Shown here piece after piece: positions 33,448-40,556 of a stretch of 64,000 bases of DNA (its first letter is position 1; every line of letters begins with the position of its first letter). The position numbers and the translations under genes are program-made. The stretch is taken from positions 558,001 to 622,000 of the forward strand of contig JAWKRT010000002.1 of NCBI GenBank assembly GCA_041389495.1, in the 5' to 3' direction. The DNA is from Myxococcota bacterium. Its GTDB lineage: Bacteria; Myxococcota_A; UBA9160; UBA4427. A model generated the notes under the pieces. The model had not been told where the DNA came from. It ran no database searches and saw only the letters and a program-made list of their open reading frames with translations.

Positions 33448-33460
33448 GAACCATAGGTTC
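33448..33460. promoter_or_regulatory. palindrome GAACC-ATA-GGTTC, candidate LysR operator
   Basis: This perfect 5-bp inverted repeat with 3-nt spacer lies between the divergent LysR and carbonic anhydrase genes, in an unusually AT-rich stretch (33440-33490). On the LysR strand, TAGACA and TATGGT spaced 18 bp could be its -35/-10, with the -10 inside the palindrome, which would fit autorepression. Confidence 0.5.
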
Positions 33461-33561
33461 AATATTTCGTCATTGTCTACATCTGATCGTGGACGAAACT
33501 GGTCCGCGTTGCGGGCATCGCCTCGAGCGACGCGCCCGGCGACGCCAAGGAGGTCCACGAC

Positions 33562-34185
33562 ATGGAACGAGTCTTCGCAGGCATCCAGCAGTTCCGGAAG
33601 GACGTCTTCCCGCGCCGGCGGCAGCACTTCGAGGCGCTCGCCGGCGGACAGAAGCCCGAGCTCCTGCTGATCACGTGCTCGGACTCCCGCATCGATCCCG
33701 CCCTCCTCACCCAGACCGACCCCGGCGACATCTTCGTGGTCCGCAACGCGGGCAACATCGTGCCGCCCTACGGCGACGGCAGCGGCGCCGAGGCCGCCAC
33801 GGTGCAGTTCGGCATCGAGGTGCTCGGCATCCGCCACGTCGCGGTGTGCGGCCACACGCACTGCGGCGCCGTCGCGGCGCTCCGGCAGCCGGGCTCCGCC
33901 GACGCGCTCCCGGCCGTGAAGCAGTGGATCGAGCACGCGCGCCCCTCGCTCGAGCGCGGCGTCGAGGTGCGCGCGGCGAGCGATGCGCTGACGCGCACCG
34001 TCGCGGCCAACGTGCTCACGCAGCTCGACCACCTCCGCACGCACCCGAGCGTCGCCGCCGCCGAGGCGCGCGGCGAGCTCGAGCTCCACGGCTGGATCTA
34101 CGACTTCGAGCGCGGCGATCTGCTGGTCTCGGACGCGCGCGGCGCGTTCGCGTCGATCGCGACCCGTCGCAGCGAGGCGGCGTGA
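33562..34185 (+). CDS. beta-class carbonic anhydrase
   Basis: A 207-residue zinc enzyme that interconverts CO2 and bicarbonate. Zinc ligands are C39 (ITCSDSRI), H98 and C101 (CGHTHCGAV), and the D41-R43 dyad of the active site is intact. VVRNAGNIVPPYG is another family signature. It has AGGAGG upstream of ATG 33562. Its TGA overlaps the ATG of the SulP gene by one base (TGATG), so they are translationally coupled. With the transporter it should form a bicarbonate-supply unit, as found in other SulP/carbonic anhydrase pairs. It lies divergent from a LysR regulator. Confidence 0.95.
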   Translation: MERVFAGIQQFRKDVFPRRRQHFEALAGGQKPELLLITCSDSRIDPALLTQTDPGDIFVVRNAGNIVPPYGDGSGAEAATVQFGIEVLGIRHVAVCGHTHCGAVAALRQPGSADALPAVKQWIEHARPSLERGVEVRAASDALTRTVAANVLTQLDHLRTHPSVAAAEARGELELHGWIYDFERGDLLVSDARGAFASIATRRSEAA

Positions 34186-35768
34186 TGGCGACGTCCGCGG
34201 CCTCCCCCCGCTTCCTCGCCCAGGTGCGCGCCGAGCTCTCGCTCCTGCGCACCTCGTGGCGGCGCGACCTGCTCGCCTCGGTGGTCGTGTTCCTGGTCGC
34301 GCTGCCGCTGTGCATGGGCATCGCGATCGCGTCGGGCGTGCCGCCGGCCGCCGGCCTCGTGACGGGCATCGTCGGCGGTCTCGTCGTCGGCTTCCTGGCC
34401 GGCGCGCCGCTCCAGGTGAGCGGCCCGGCCGCCGGCCTCACGGTGCTCGTGTGGGACATCGTGCAGTCGCACGGCCTCGGCGCGCTCGGATGGTTCGTGA
34501 TCGTCGCCGGCAGCGTGCAGGTGGCCGCCGCGCTCGCGGGCGCCGGCCAGTGGTTCCGCGCCGTCGCCCCCGCCGTCATCCACGCGATGCTCGCGGGCAT
34601 CGGCGTGCTGATCTTCGCGAGCCAGTTCCACGTGATGGTCGACGACGCGCCGCGCGGGAGCGGCATCGCGAACCTGCTCGCGATCCCCGAGGCGATCTTC
34701 AAGGGCTTCGTGCCCGCCGACGGGTCCGTGCACTTCCAGGCCGCGATGATCGGCACGCTCACGCTCGTGCTGATCGTGTCGTGGAAGGCGTTCGCGCCGA
34801 AGCGGCTCGCCATCGTGCCGGGGCCGCTCGTGGCCGTCGCGCTCGCGACGGGCGTCGCGTCGCTGCTCGCGCTCGACGTGAACCTCGTCAACGTCCCCGA
34901 GCGCCTGCTCGACGCCGTCGTCTTCCCGCAGGTCGCCGACCTGCGCTCGCTCGGGTGGACCGTCGTCGGCTCGGGCATCGCGCTCGCGTTCGTCGCGAGC
35001 GCGGAGACGCTGCTCTGCGCCACGGCCGTCGACAAGATGCACGACGGCCCGCGCGCGAAGTTCGACCGCGAGCTCGCCGCGCAGGGCGTCGGCAACGTCG
35101 TGTGCGGCGCGTTCGGCGGCCTCCCGATGACGGGCGTGATCGTGCGCAGCAGCGCGAACGTCGAGGCGGGCGCGAAGACGCGCGCCTCCGCCATCCTGCA
35201 CGGTGTGTGGCTATTGCTCTTCTGCGCCGCGCTGCCGTTCGTGCTGGCGCGCATCCCGACGGCCGTGCTCGCGGCCGTGCTCGTGTTCACCGGCTACAAG
35301 CTCGTCGACGTCGCGGCGATCCGCCGGCTCGCGACGTTCGGGAAGACGCAGGTCTTCGTCTACGCCGCGACGCTCGTCGCGATCGTGTGCGTCGACCTGC
35401 TCACGGGCGTCGTGCTCGGCATCGCGCTGTCGCTCGCGAAGGTCTTCTACGACGTGTCGCATCTCCACGTCGATCTGCGCCAGAGCGACGCGGACGCCAA
35501 GCGCTTCGATCTCGTGCTGCGCGGCTCGGCCACGGTGCTGCGGCTGCCGAAGCTCGCCGCCGCGCTCGAGCGCGTGCCACGAAGCGCCGAGCTGCACGTC
35601 CACTTCGACGAGCTCGGCTACATCGACCACGCCTGCCTCGACCTGCTCATGGGCTGGGAGAAGCAGCACGCCACGTCGGGCGGCCAGCTCGCGATCGACT
35701 GGGAGACGCTCGAAGGCCGCTTCCGCACGCCGCCAGGCCGCGCTTCGTCCGCGCGCCTCGTCGCCTGA
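34185..35768 (+). CDS. SulP-family anion transporter with STAS domain (likely bicarbonate)
   Basis: A 527-residue inner-membrane protein. About 10-14 membrane helices form the SulP core, with signatures GIAIASGVPPAAGLVTGIVG, FLAGAPLQVSGPAAGLTVLV and ATAVDKMHDGPRAKFDRELA, then GVGNVVCGAFGGLPMTGVIV. The C-terminal 100 residues form a cytoplasmic STAS domain (FDLVLRGSATVLRLPKLAAA). SulP proteins carry sulfate, bicarbonate or other anions. Direct coupling to a carbonic anhydrase points to bicarbonate (BicA-like), and the STAS domain is short. The start ATG 34185 shares its A with the upstream stop codon. It ends at a strong 12-bp hairpin. Confidence 0.92.
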   Translation: MATSAASPRFLAQVRAELSLLRTSWRRDLLASVVVFLVALPLCMGIAIASGVPPAAGLVTGIVGGLVVGFLAGAPLQVSGPAAGLTVLVWDIVQSHGLGALGWFVIVAGSVQVAAALAGAGQWFRAVAPAVIHAMLAGIGVLIFASQFHVMVDDAPRGSGIANLLAIPEAIFKGFVPADGSVHFQAAMIGTLTLVLIVSWKAFAPKRLAIVPGPLVAVALATGVASLLALDVNLVNVPERLLDAVVFPQVADLRSLGWTVVGSGIALAFVASAETLLCATAVDKMHDGPRAKFDRELAAQGVGNVVCGAFGGLPMTGVIVRSSANVEAGAKTRASAILHGVWLLLFCAALPFVLARIPTAVLAAVLVFTGYKLVDVAAIRRLATFGKTQVFVYAATLVAIVCVDLLTGVVLGIALSLAKVFYDVSHLHVDLRQSDADAKRFDLVLRGSATVLRLPKLAAALERVPRSAELHVHFDELGYIDHACLDLLMGWEKQHATSGGQLAIDWETLEGRFRTPPGRASSARLVA

Positions 35769-35774
35769 GCGGCG

Positions 35775-35807
35775 GCCGGGTGCGGGTTCCGCCGGCCCGC
35801 ACCCGGC
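35775..35807. terminator. perfect 12-bp hairpin between convergent genes
   Basis: The arms GCCGGGTGCGGG (35775-35786) and CCCGCACCCGGC (35796-35807) are fully complementary, with a 9-nt loop. The right arm abuts the stop codon of the leftward gene (35808), and the left arm starts 7 nt after the SulP stop. There is no T-tract. Confidence 0.65.
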
Positions 35808-36437
35808 TCAGGCGGCGGCGCGTCGCCGCGTCGCGCCGAGGGCGACCAGCCCGAGCAGCGAAGCCGCGAGCCACATCGTCGGCGCCGACCACAGCGGTAC
35901 GCCCGGCGGCGGCGGCGGGTCCGAGACGTCGATCGAGCCCGACTGCCCGGCGTAGTTCGTCGGCGAGTTCGGGCCGACGCCCGTGTCCTCGTCGAACGAG
36001 TCGATGCCGTTGGTCGGCACCGGGCCGAACACGAGCGAATCTCCGCTCGAGAACGTGATCGTGCTGCCCGAGGTCGAGAAGAAGGGCGTGCGGTTCGCGG
36101 GGATGATCACGTCGGGCGTCGGCGCGCCCGGAATCGCCGCGAAGTCGGCGGTCGCGATCAGGTAGCGCTTGCCGTTCGTCGGTTGGGCGACCTGGCCCTG
36201 CCCGAAGGCGAATCCCGTCGGGTGCTGGGTGCTCGTCAGCGTGCCGTTTCCGACGTTGACCTCGGTGCCGCCGACGCCCGCGTCGAAGAGCTCGACGAAC
36301 TGGATGGTCCCGTCGTCGTTGCTGAACACCTCCTTCACGTCCCAGGTATGGATGCCGGCGTGTGCGGCGGGCGCGACGAGCGAGCCGGACGAGACCGCGA
36401 GCGAGAGCGCGAGCGCGAGGCGGACACGGTTCGACAT
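35808..36437 (-). CDS. secreted protein with C-terminal PEP-CTERM/IPTL-like sorting signal
   Basis: A 209-residue exported protein. The signal peptide ends at about AAHAG (residue 27). The mature part begins HTWDVKEVFSNDDGTIQFVEL, like other lamin-tail-like secreted proteins of Proteobacteria. A Pro-rich hinge (DPPPPPGV) leads to a tripartite tail: VPLWS, a hydrophobic helix and a basic RRR end, as used by exosortase or rhombosortase-type sorting. ATG 36437 has GGAGG. No exosortase gene is in the window. It may be displayed on the surface or in an extracellular matrix; the core function is unknown. A TetR-like palindrome lies in its leader. Confidence 0.75.
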   Translation of the reverse strand: MSNRVRLALALSLAVSSGSLVAPAAHAGIHTWDVKEVFSNDDGTIQFVELFDAGVGGTEVNVGNGTLTSTQHPTGFAFGQGQVAQPTNGKRYLIATADFAAIPGAPTPDVIIPANRTPFFSTSGSTITFSSGDSLVFGPVPTNGIDSFDEDTGVGPNSPTNYAGQSGSIDVSDPPPPPGVPLWSAPTMWLAASLLGLVALGATRRRAAA

Positions 36438-36493
36438 GGGATCCTCCCGGCGGCGGATCGGCCGAGGGCGTGCGGTGCTCGCATGCCTCGATT

Positions 36494-36505
36494 GACCGAT
36501 CGGTC
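36494..36505. promoter_or_regulatory. 12-bp perfect palindrome GACCGATCGGTC, TetR-type operator candidate
   Basis: The sequence TTGACCGATCGGTC is symmetrical around GATC and resembles many TetR-family sites. It lies downstream of the -10-like TATGCC (36514-36519) of the leftward gene, where a bound repressor would block transcription. No TetR gene is in the window. Confidence 0.45.
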
Positions 36506-36513
36506 CGGAGTCA

Positions 36514-36519
36514 GGCATA
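36514..36519 (-). promoter_or_regulatory. -10-like TATGCC for the sorted surface protein
   Basis: TATGCC lies 76 nt before ATG 36437 on the minus strand and just upstream of the palindrome at 36494-36505. The last base is not the usual T, so support is weak. Confidence 0.3.
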
Positions 36520-36622
36520 CCACGGGTGACGAGGCGAGGGGAAGCCCTCCGCTCGCGGTGCGGGAGACGCGGGGCGTCGCGCGGAGCAGGGGCTCGCGGA
36601 GCCGGGCTGGGAGGCGCGCCGG

Positions 36623-37597
36623 GTGAGTAGGGGTGGGAGGATCCTGCCGGTCGGGGCCGCCTCGGTCGTGGCGGCCGCGGTCGGGGCCGCCGCGGTCGTG
36701 GCGGCCGTCGCCGGCGCGGGCCTGCTCGTCGCTGCGTGCGGCGGCGAGGGGCCGGTCGACGACCGCCCGCCGCGCGTCGTGTCGCTGGCGCCCGTCGCGA
36801 CGCGCTTCGTGGTCGCGCTCGGCGCCGGCCGCACGCTCGTCGGCGTCGACGCTGCGTCGGCCGAGCTGATCGAGCTCGCCGAGCTCGGCCTCGCGCCCGA
36901 GATCGTCGACTTCGCGGGTGCGGGGCGGCTCGCGCCCGACATCGTGATCGTGCCCGACCTCCCCGAGCCGGGTGCGCTCGCCGCGCCGCGCGCGGGCCCG
37001 GGGGACGTCGCTGCGGGAGCGGCTCCGGAGCCGGGCGCCGCCGGCGCGGCCGTCGTGCGCTTCGCGCCGCACGACCTCGAGGAGCTCTACGAGGCGAGTC
37101 GGACGCTCGGGGCGTGGCTCGTCGGCGACGAGCGCGCGCTCGCGTTCGAGAGCGGCATCGGACGTCCGCTCGGGATCGTCGGCGGCCGCTCGCCCGACCG
37201 CGACCGGCTGCGGGTCGTCGGCGTCGTCTCCCTCGACCCCGTCGTCTTCGCGGGCGGCCACAGCTTCGAGACGGACCTCATCGAGATCGCGGGCGGCACG
37301 AGCGTCACGCACGGCGGCGAGGACGTGCACGTGCCGGCGACGCCGGCCGCGTGGGCCGCGCTCGCGCCCGAGGTCGCCCTCGTCTTCACGCGCGAGCCGC
37401 CGGGCGAGGCCGCTCGCGCGCGGGCGCGGGCCGCGCTCCCCGTCGACGTCCGCGTCGAGTTCTTCGCGTTCGACCGCGACGCCTTCTGGCTCGACGCGCC
37501 CGCGGACGACGCGCGACGCCTGCAGTCGCTCCTCGGCGCCCTGCGGCACGAGCTGCGCGCCGATGACCAGGACGCGCGTCCGCCGCGGGGCGACTAG
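36623..37597 (+). CDS. periplasmic metallophore/cobalamin-binding-like lipoprotein (BtuF/FhuD fold)
   Basis: A 324-residue lipoprotein. A long Ala-rich signal ends in the lipobox LLVAAC (Cys 39). The mature protein opens PPRVVSLAPVATRFVVALGA, which is the usual start of BtuF/FepB/FhuD substrate-binding proteins. APDIVIVPDLPEP and RFAPHDLEELYEASRTLGAW follow that fold, as does VSLDPVVFAGGHSFETDLIE in the C-terminal lobe (normally with a LIxxAGG, here IEIAGG). It would deliver a metal complex to a BtuCD-type importer, which is not encoded nearby, so it is an orphan. GTG start with weak ribosome-site support. The signal region contains a 30-bp duplication. Confidence 0.8.
   Translation: MSRGGRILPVGAASVVAAAVGAAAVVAAVAGAGLLVAACGGEGPVDDRPPRVVSLAPVATRFVVALGAGRTLVGVDAASAELIELAELGLAPEIVDFAGAGRLAPDIVIVPDLPEPGALAAPRAGPGDVAAGAAPEPGAAGAAVVRFAPHDLEELYEASRTLGAWLVGDERALAFESGIGRPLGIVGGRSPDRDRLRVVGVVSLDPVVFAGGHSFETDLIEIAGGTSVTHGGEDVHVPATPAAWAALAPEVALVFTREPPGEAARARARAALPVDVRVEFFAFDRDAFWLDAPADDARRLQSLLGALRHELRADDQDARPPRGD
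36649..36708 (+). repeat. two tandem 30-bp repeats in a signal-peptide coding region
   Basis: The segments 36649-36678 and 36679-36708 are nearly identical. They encode VGAASVVAAA and VGAAAVVAAV, duplicating the hydrophobic core of the signal peptide. Confidence 0.75.
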
Positions 37598-37603
37598 CGT
37601 CGC

Positions 37604-37636
37604 GCGGCGCGCTCGCGCCCGGCGCCCGCGCGCCGC
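37604..37636. terminator. 9-bp hairpin between convergent genes
   Basis: GCGGCGCGC (37604-37612) and GCGCGCCGC (37628-37636) are perfectly complementary with a 15-nt loop. The right arm touches the stop codon of the leftward gene at 37637, and the left arm starts 6 nt after the rightward stop. Confidence 0.55.
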
Positions 37637-38968
37637 CTAGCGATTCGACCGGATCTGCAGGTGGTGTCGCCGCGCCGCGCGCACGCGCGCGCGCTCGGCC
37701 TCGGTCACCGTCGCGAACCCGGGGATGTGCTCGGCGAGCGCGTCGAGGTCGACGAGCTCGGCCGACGGCTGGAGCGCCTTCGGGATCTCGCCCTGCACGC
37801 CGTCGAAGCGGAGCAGCATCGTGCCGCGCGTGAGCCCGCCCGTGTCGAGCCAGTTCGGGTAGCCCGGATCCTCGGGCGCGATCACGTGGTAGTAGGCGCC
37901 GTCGGGCGCCTTCACGACCTGGGTCGAGGTGAGGCTCGACACCTGGTTGCCGTACTCGAGCGAGTCGAACCAGAGGTCGGTGAGCTGGATCGCCTGGTAC
38001 TTCGCCGTCGTCGGCCAGGTGCGCACGACGAGCGCCTTCCCGGGCGGGAGATCGAAGTGCGCGTTGCCCATCCAGCGGCCGCGCGCGCCGCCGAGGAGGT
38101 ACGTGTCGACGAGCTCGCCCACCTCGTTCACGGGGCGCGCCTTCACATAGCGTTCCTCGACGAACCACGGCCACGTGGCGACGCGCTTCTCGAAGTCGCT
38201 CGCGGCGTCGCGCATGCGCTGGGCCATCTCGGCCGACGTGCGCCCCGGCTGGCGCCTTCCCTCGTACCCGATGCGATCGATGTGCACGCCACCGGTCGGC
38301 CGCGTGTCCCACACGTCGAAGATGTGGCGCACCATCACGGACGTCGTCTCGGGCGGGCTCACGATGCGCGTCGTGCCGGGAGGTGCCGCCGCCACGTCGG
38401 TGCCCGGCGCGACGAGCTCGATCTCGAACGAGCCGTCGGGCGCGAGCGCGATCTGCTCGAACGCGAGGTAGCCGACCGACTTCCCGGTGCCCGCCCACGG
38501 CTCGCCGCTGTAGAGCTGCACCTCGAGGCGTCGGGCGGAGCCGAGCTCGCCGAACACGCGATAGGGAACGGCGCCGCGGATCGACGCGAACGCGTAGCGC
38601 TGGTCGGGGTTGTCGCCGCCGCCGCGAAGGCGGAAGTCGAGCACGCGGAAGTACGGGAAGTCCGGGTCCGGCAGCAGCTCGGCCTCGAAGGACTGGATCA
38701 TCGAGCGCAGCAGGTACTCGTAGCCGCGCGCGCGTTCGAGGTCGCTGCCGAACGCGGCCGCGCCGCGGACGGACTGCTCGGCGCGCTCGAGGCTCGCGGC
38801 GAGCTCGTCGAGTGCCGCGGCGAGCTCGTCGGGAGGCGGTGCGCCCGCGTCGCGCTCGCCGGCGGGGCTCCCGCTCGTCGCGCACGCGGCGCCGAGCAGG
38901 GCGAGCGAGGTGAGGAACGCCGCGGTCGCGGCGGTCGACGTCGGGGGCGAGCCGGAAGGGCGGAACAT
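37637..38968 (-). CDS. DUF1214-domain lipoprotein
   Basis: A 443-residue exported protein. The lipobox LLGAACA gives a lipidated Cys at 29. A coiled-coil-like stretch (DELAAALDELAASLERAEQS) is followed by a long domain with RYAFASIRGAVPYRVFGELG. The C-terminal third (GKALVVRTWPTTAKYQAIQL, then TDLWFDSLEYGNQ) matches DUF1214, a beta-sandwich often paired with DUF1254. It resembles proteins annotated as DUF1214 in organisms that degrade aromatics or steroids, but its activity is unknown. ATG 38968 follows AAGGAGG at good distance. It is divergent from the Rieske oxygenase gene, with a tandem repeat between them. Confidence 0.78.
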   Translation of the reverse strand: MFRPSGSPPTSTAATAAFLTSLALLGAACATSGSPAGERDAGAPPPDELAAALDELAASLERAEQSVRGAAAFGSDLERARGYEYLLRSMIQSFEAELLPDPDFPYFRVLDFRLRGGGDNPDQRYAFASIRGAVPYRVFGELGSARRLEVQLYSGEPWAGTGKSVGYLAFEQIALAPDGSFEIELVAPGTDVAAAPPGTTRIVSPPETTSVMVRHIFDVWDTRPTGGVHIDRIGYEGRRQPGRTSAEMAQRMRDAASDFEKRVATWPWFVEERYVKARPVNEVGELVDTYLLGGARGRWMGNAHFDLPPGKALVVRTWPTTAKYQAIQLTDLWFDSLEYGNQVSSLTSTQVVKAPDGAYYHVIAPEDPGYPNWLDTGGLTRGTMLLRFDGVQGEIPKALQPSAELVDLDALAEHIPGFATVTEAERARVRAARRHHLQIRSNR

Positions 38969-39140
38969 GCGAGGCCTCCTTCTCCACGGCGGCGTGGGCC
39001 GCGCGCTTCTACCACGTCGGCGCACGGGGGTGCGAGCGCGCCGCGCGGCCGCACCGGACGACGCGGGCCGGCGCGCTCGGCGCCGCTCCCGGCCGTGCGC
39101 ACGGCCGCGAGCGGCCGCTCGTTAGGCGACGGCCGCGCGG

Positions 39141-39188
39141 CGCGATCCGCGCGCAGCGCGATCCGCGCGCAGTGCGATCCGCGCGCGG
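39141..39188. repeat. three tandem 16-bp repeats upstream of the Rieske oxygenase promoter
   Basis: CGCGATCCGCGCGCAG occurs as two identical copies (39141-39156, 39157-39172) and one with two changes (39173-39188). They end 11 bp before the -10-like TAGGAT, so they cover the -35 region and just upstream, where activator or repressor sites would be. Confidence 0.85.
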
Positions 39189-39199
39189 CGCGCGGGCGC

Positions 39200-39205
39200 T
39201 AGGAT
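39200..39205 (+). promoter_or_regulatory. -10-like TAGGAT for the Rieske oxygenase
   Basis: TAGGAT is followed by GCGAGC, 71 nt before ATG 39277 and 11 bp after the repeat array. No separate -35 is visible; the repeats occupy that region. Confidence 0.42.
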
Positions 39206-39276
39206 GCGAGCGGCTCGCGCGGCGCCTCGCGCAGCGCGCAGGCCCGCGCCGCGCGAGGCGCAGCGAGGAAGGCGCG

Positions 39277-40449
39277 ATGCGGATCGAGGACGAGTGGCGG
39301 AGCATGCTGCGCCGCTTCGCCGAGCACCTGCGCGGCGAGCGGACGTCGGACCTCGGCGCGGCGACGATGACGATCGCCGCGAGCGCGTACACCGACCCGG
39401 CGCGCTTCGAGCTCGAGCGCACGAGGCTCTTCCGCGAGCAGCCGCTGCTCGTCGGCTTCTCGCGCGACCTCCCGGCCGCGGGCGATCGCATGTGCTTCGA
39501 CGAGGCCGGCGTCCCCGTCGTCGTCGCGCGCGCCGAGGACGGCGGCGTGCGCGCCTTCCTCAACCTGTGTCCGCACCGCGGCACGCGCCTCGTCGAGACG
39601 TGCGAGCGCTCGCGCCGGCTCACGTGCCCGCTCCACGGGTGGAGCTTCGATCTCGCGGGCCGGCTCGTCGGCATGGCGCAGCCGGCGGCCTTCGACGGCC
39701 TCGACCGCGCGCGGCACGGGCTCGTCGCGCTCCCCGCGGCGGAGTGGGCGGGGATGATCTTCGTGCGCGCGACGCCCGGGCCGGCGATCGACGTGCCCGG
39801 CTTCCTCGGGGCGATGGCGCCGCTGCTCGAGGCGCTCGACCTCGGGCGCCTCGAGCGCGTGCGGCTCGACCGCATGCCGGTCGCCACGAACTGGAAGGCG
39901 GCGCTCGACACGTTCGCCGAGGCCTATCACGTGCCCGTGCTGCACGCGGAATCGCTCGCGACGAACCTCGTGCCCTTCGTGATGCTGTTCGACCACTACG
40001 GGCGGCATCACCGCTACAGCGGGCCGGGCCTCGAGCTCGCGGACCGGCTCGCGCGCCCGGAGGCCGAGTGGCCGACGGGCGGCTACCAGGCGGTCCACTA
40101 CCTCTTCCCGAACACGACCATCGCGTTCACGCACGCGTTCGACGGCGCGACGCCGGTCGCGTCGATGTTCCGGCTCTTCCCCGGCGCGAGCGTCGGCGAG
40201 GCCGTGTCGCTCGGGTCGACGTATCGGCGCGCGGGCGAAGGCGACGTGCCCGACGAGCAGATCTCGCACATGCACGACGTCGTCTGCGCCATCGTGCGCG
40301 ACGAGGACTACCGCGTCGCGAACGCGAGCTGGCCGAGCCTCGCGGCGGCGCCGCCCGGGCTCCGTCTCGTGCTCGGCCGCAGCGAGCCGCTGCTCCAGCG
40401 CTACCACCGCGACATCGCCGACGCGATCGGGCTCCCGCTGCCGGAGTGA
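39277..40449 (+). CDS. Rieske non-haem iron oxygenase, alpha subunit type
   Basis: A 390-residue oxygenase. The Rieske [2Fe-2S] ligands are C98, H100, C117 and H120 (CPHRG and CPLHGW). The mononuclear iron site is E/D-x2-H-x4-H: E215, H218 and H223 in FAEAYHVPVLH. The catalytic domain continues with YLFPNTTIAFTHAF. It inserts oxygen into or demethylates an aromatic, steroid or amine-type compound, using electrons from a reductase not encoded here. ATG 39277 has a GAGGAAGG site. It is 107 bp upstream of an amidohydrolase on the same strand. The substrate cannot be told from sequence. Confidence 0.91.
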   Translation: MRIEDEWRSMLRRFAEHLRGERTSDLGAATMTIAASAYTDPARFELERTRLFREQPLLVGFSRDLPAAGDRMCFDEAGVPVVVARAEDGGVRAFLNLCPHRGTRLVETCERSRRLTCPLHGWSFDLAGRLVGMAQPAAFDGLDRARHGLVALPAAEWAGMIFVRATPGPAIDVPGFLGAMAPLLEALDLGRLERVRLDRMPVATNWKAALDTFAEAYHVPVLHAESLATNLVPFVMLFDHYGRHHRYSGPGLELADRLARPEAEWPTGGYQAVHYLFPNTTIAFTHAFDGATPVASMFRLFPGASVGEAVSLGSTYRRAGEGDVPDEQISHMHDVVCAIVRDEDYRVANASWPSLAAAPPGLRLVLGRSEPLLQRYHRDIADAIGLPLPE

Positions 40450-40454
40450 GGCGC

Positions 40455-40469
40455 CGGGCCGCCGGCCCG
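40455..40469 (+). terminator. weak 6-bp hairpin after the Rieske gene
   Basis: CGGGCC and GGCCCG flank a GCC loop 6 nt after the stop codon. It is short and without a T-tract, so it may be only a pause site. Confidence 0.28.
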
Positions 40470-40556
40470 CGCACGCCGCGCATCGGTGTACGCGGGAGCT
40501 GCGCCGCCTGTGGTTGACTGCGCAGCGACGGGCGCCCGCCCGCGCAGGAGGACCCG

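Larger units (their letters stand above)
38969..39276. other. divergent intergenic region with tandem repeats, 308 bp
   Basis: No gene is seen. It contains the three 16-bp repeats (39141-39188), a TAGGAT box (39200-39205) for the Rieske gene and, on the other strand, a weak TAGAAG (39007-39012) that could serve the DUF1214 gene. Confidence 0.55.

Noticed and set aside
39141..39188. CRISPR-like repeats
   Set aside because: The units are directly adjacent with no spacers, only three in number and 16 bp long. No cas gene is present.
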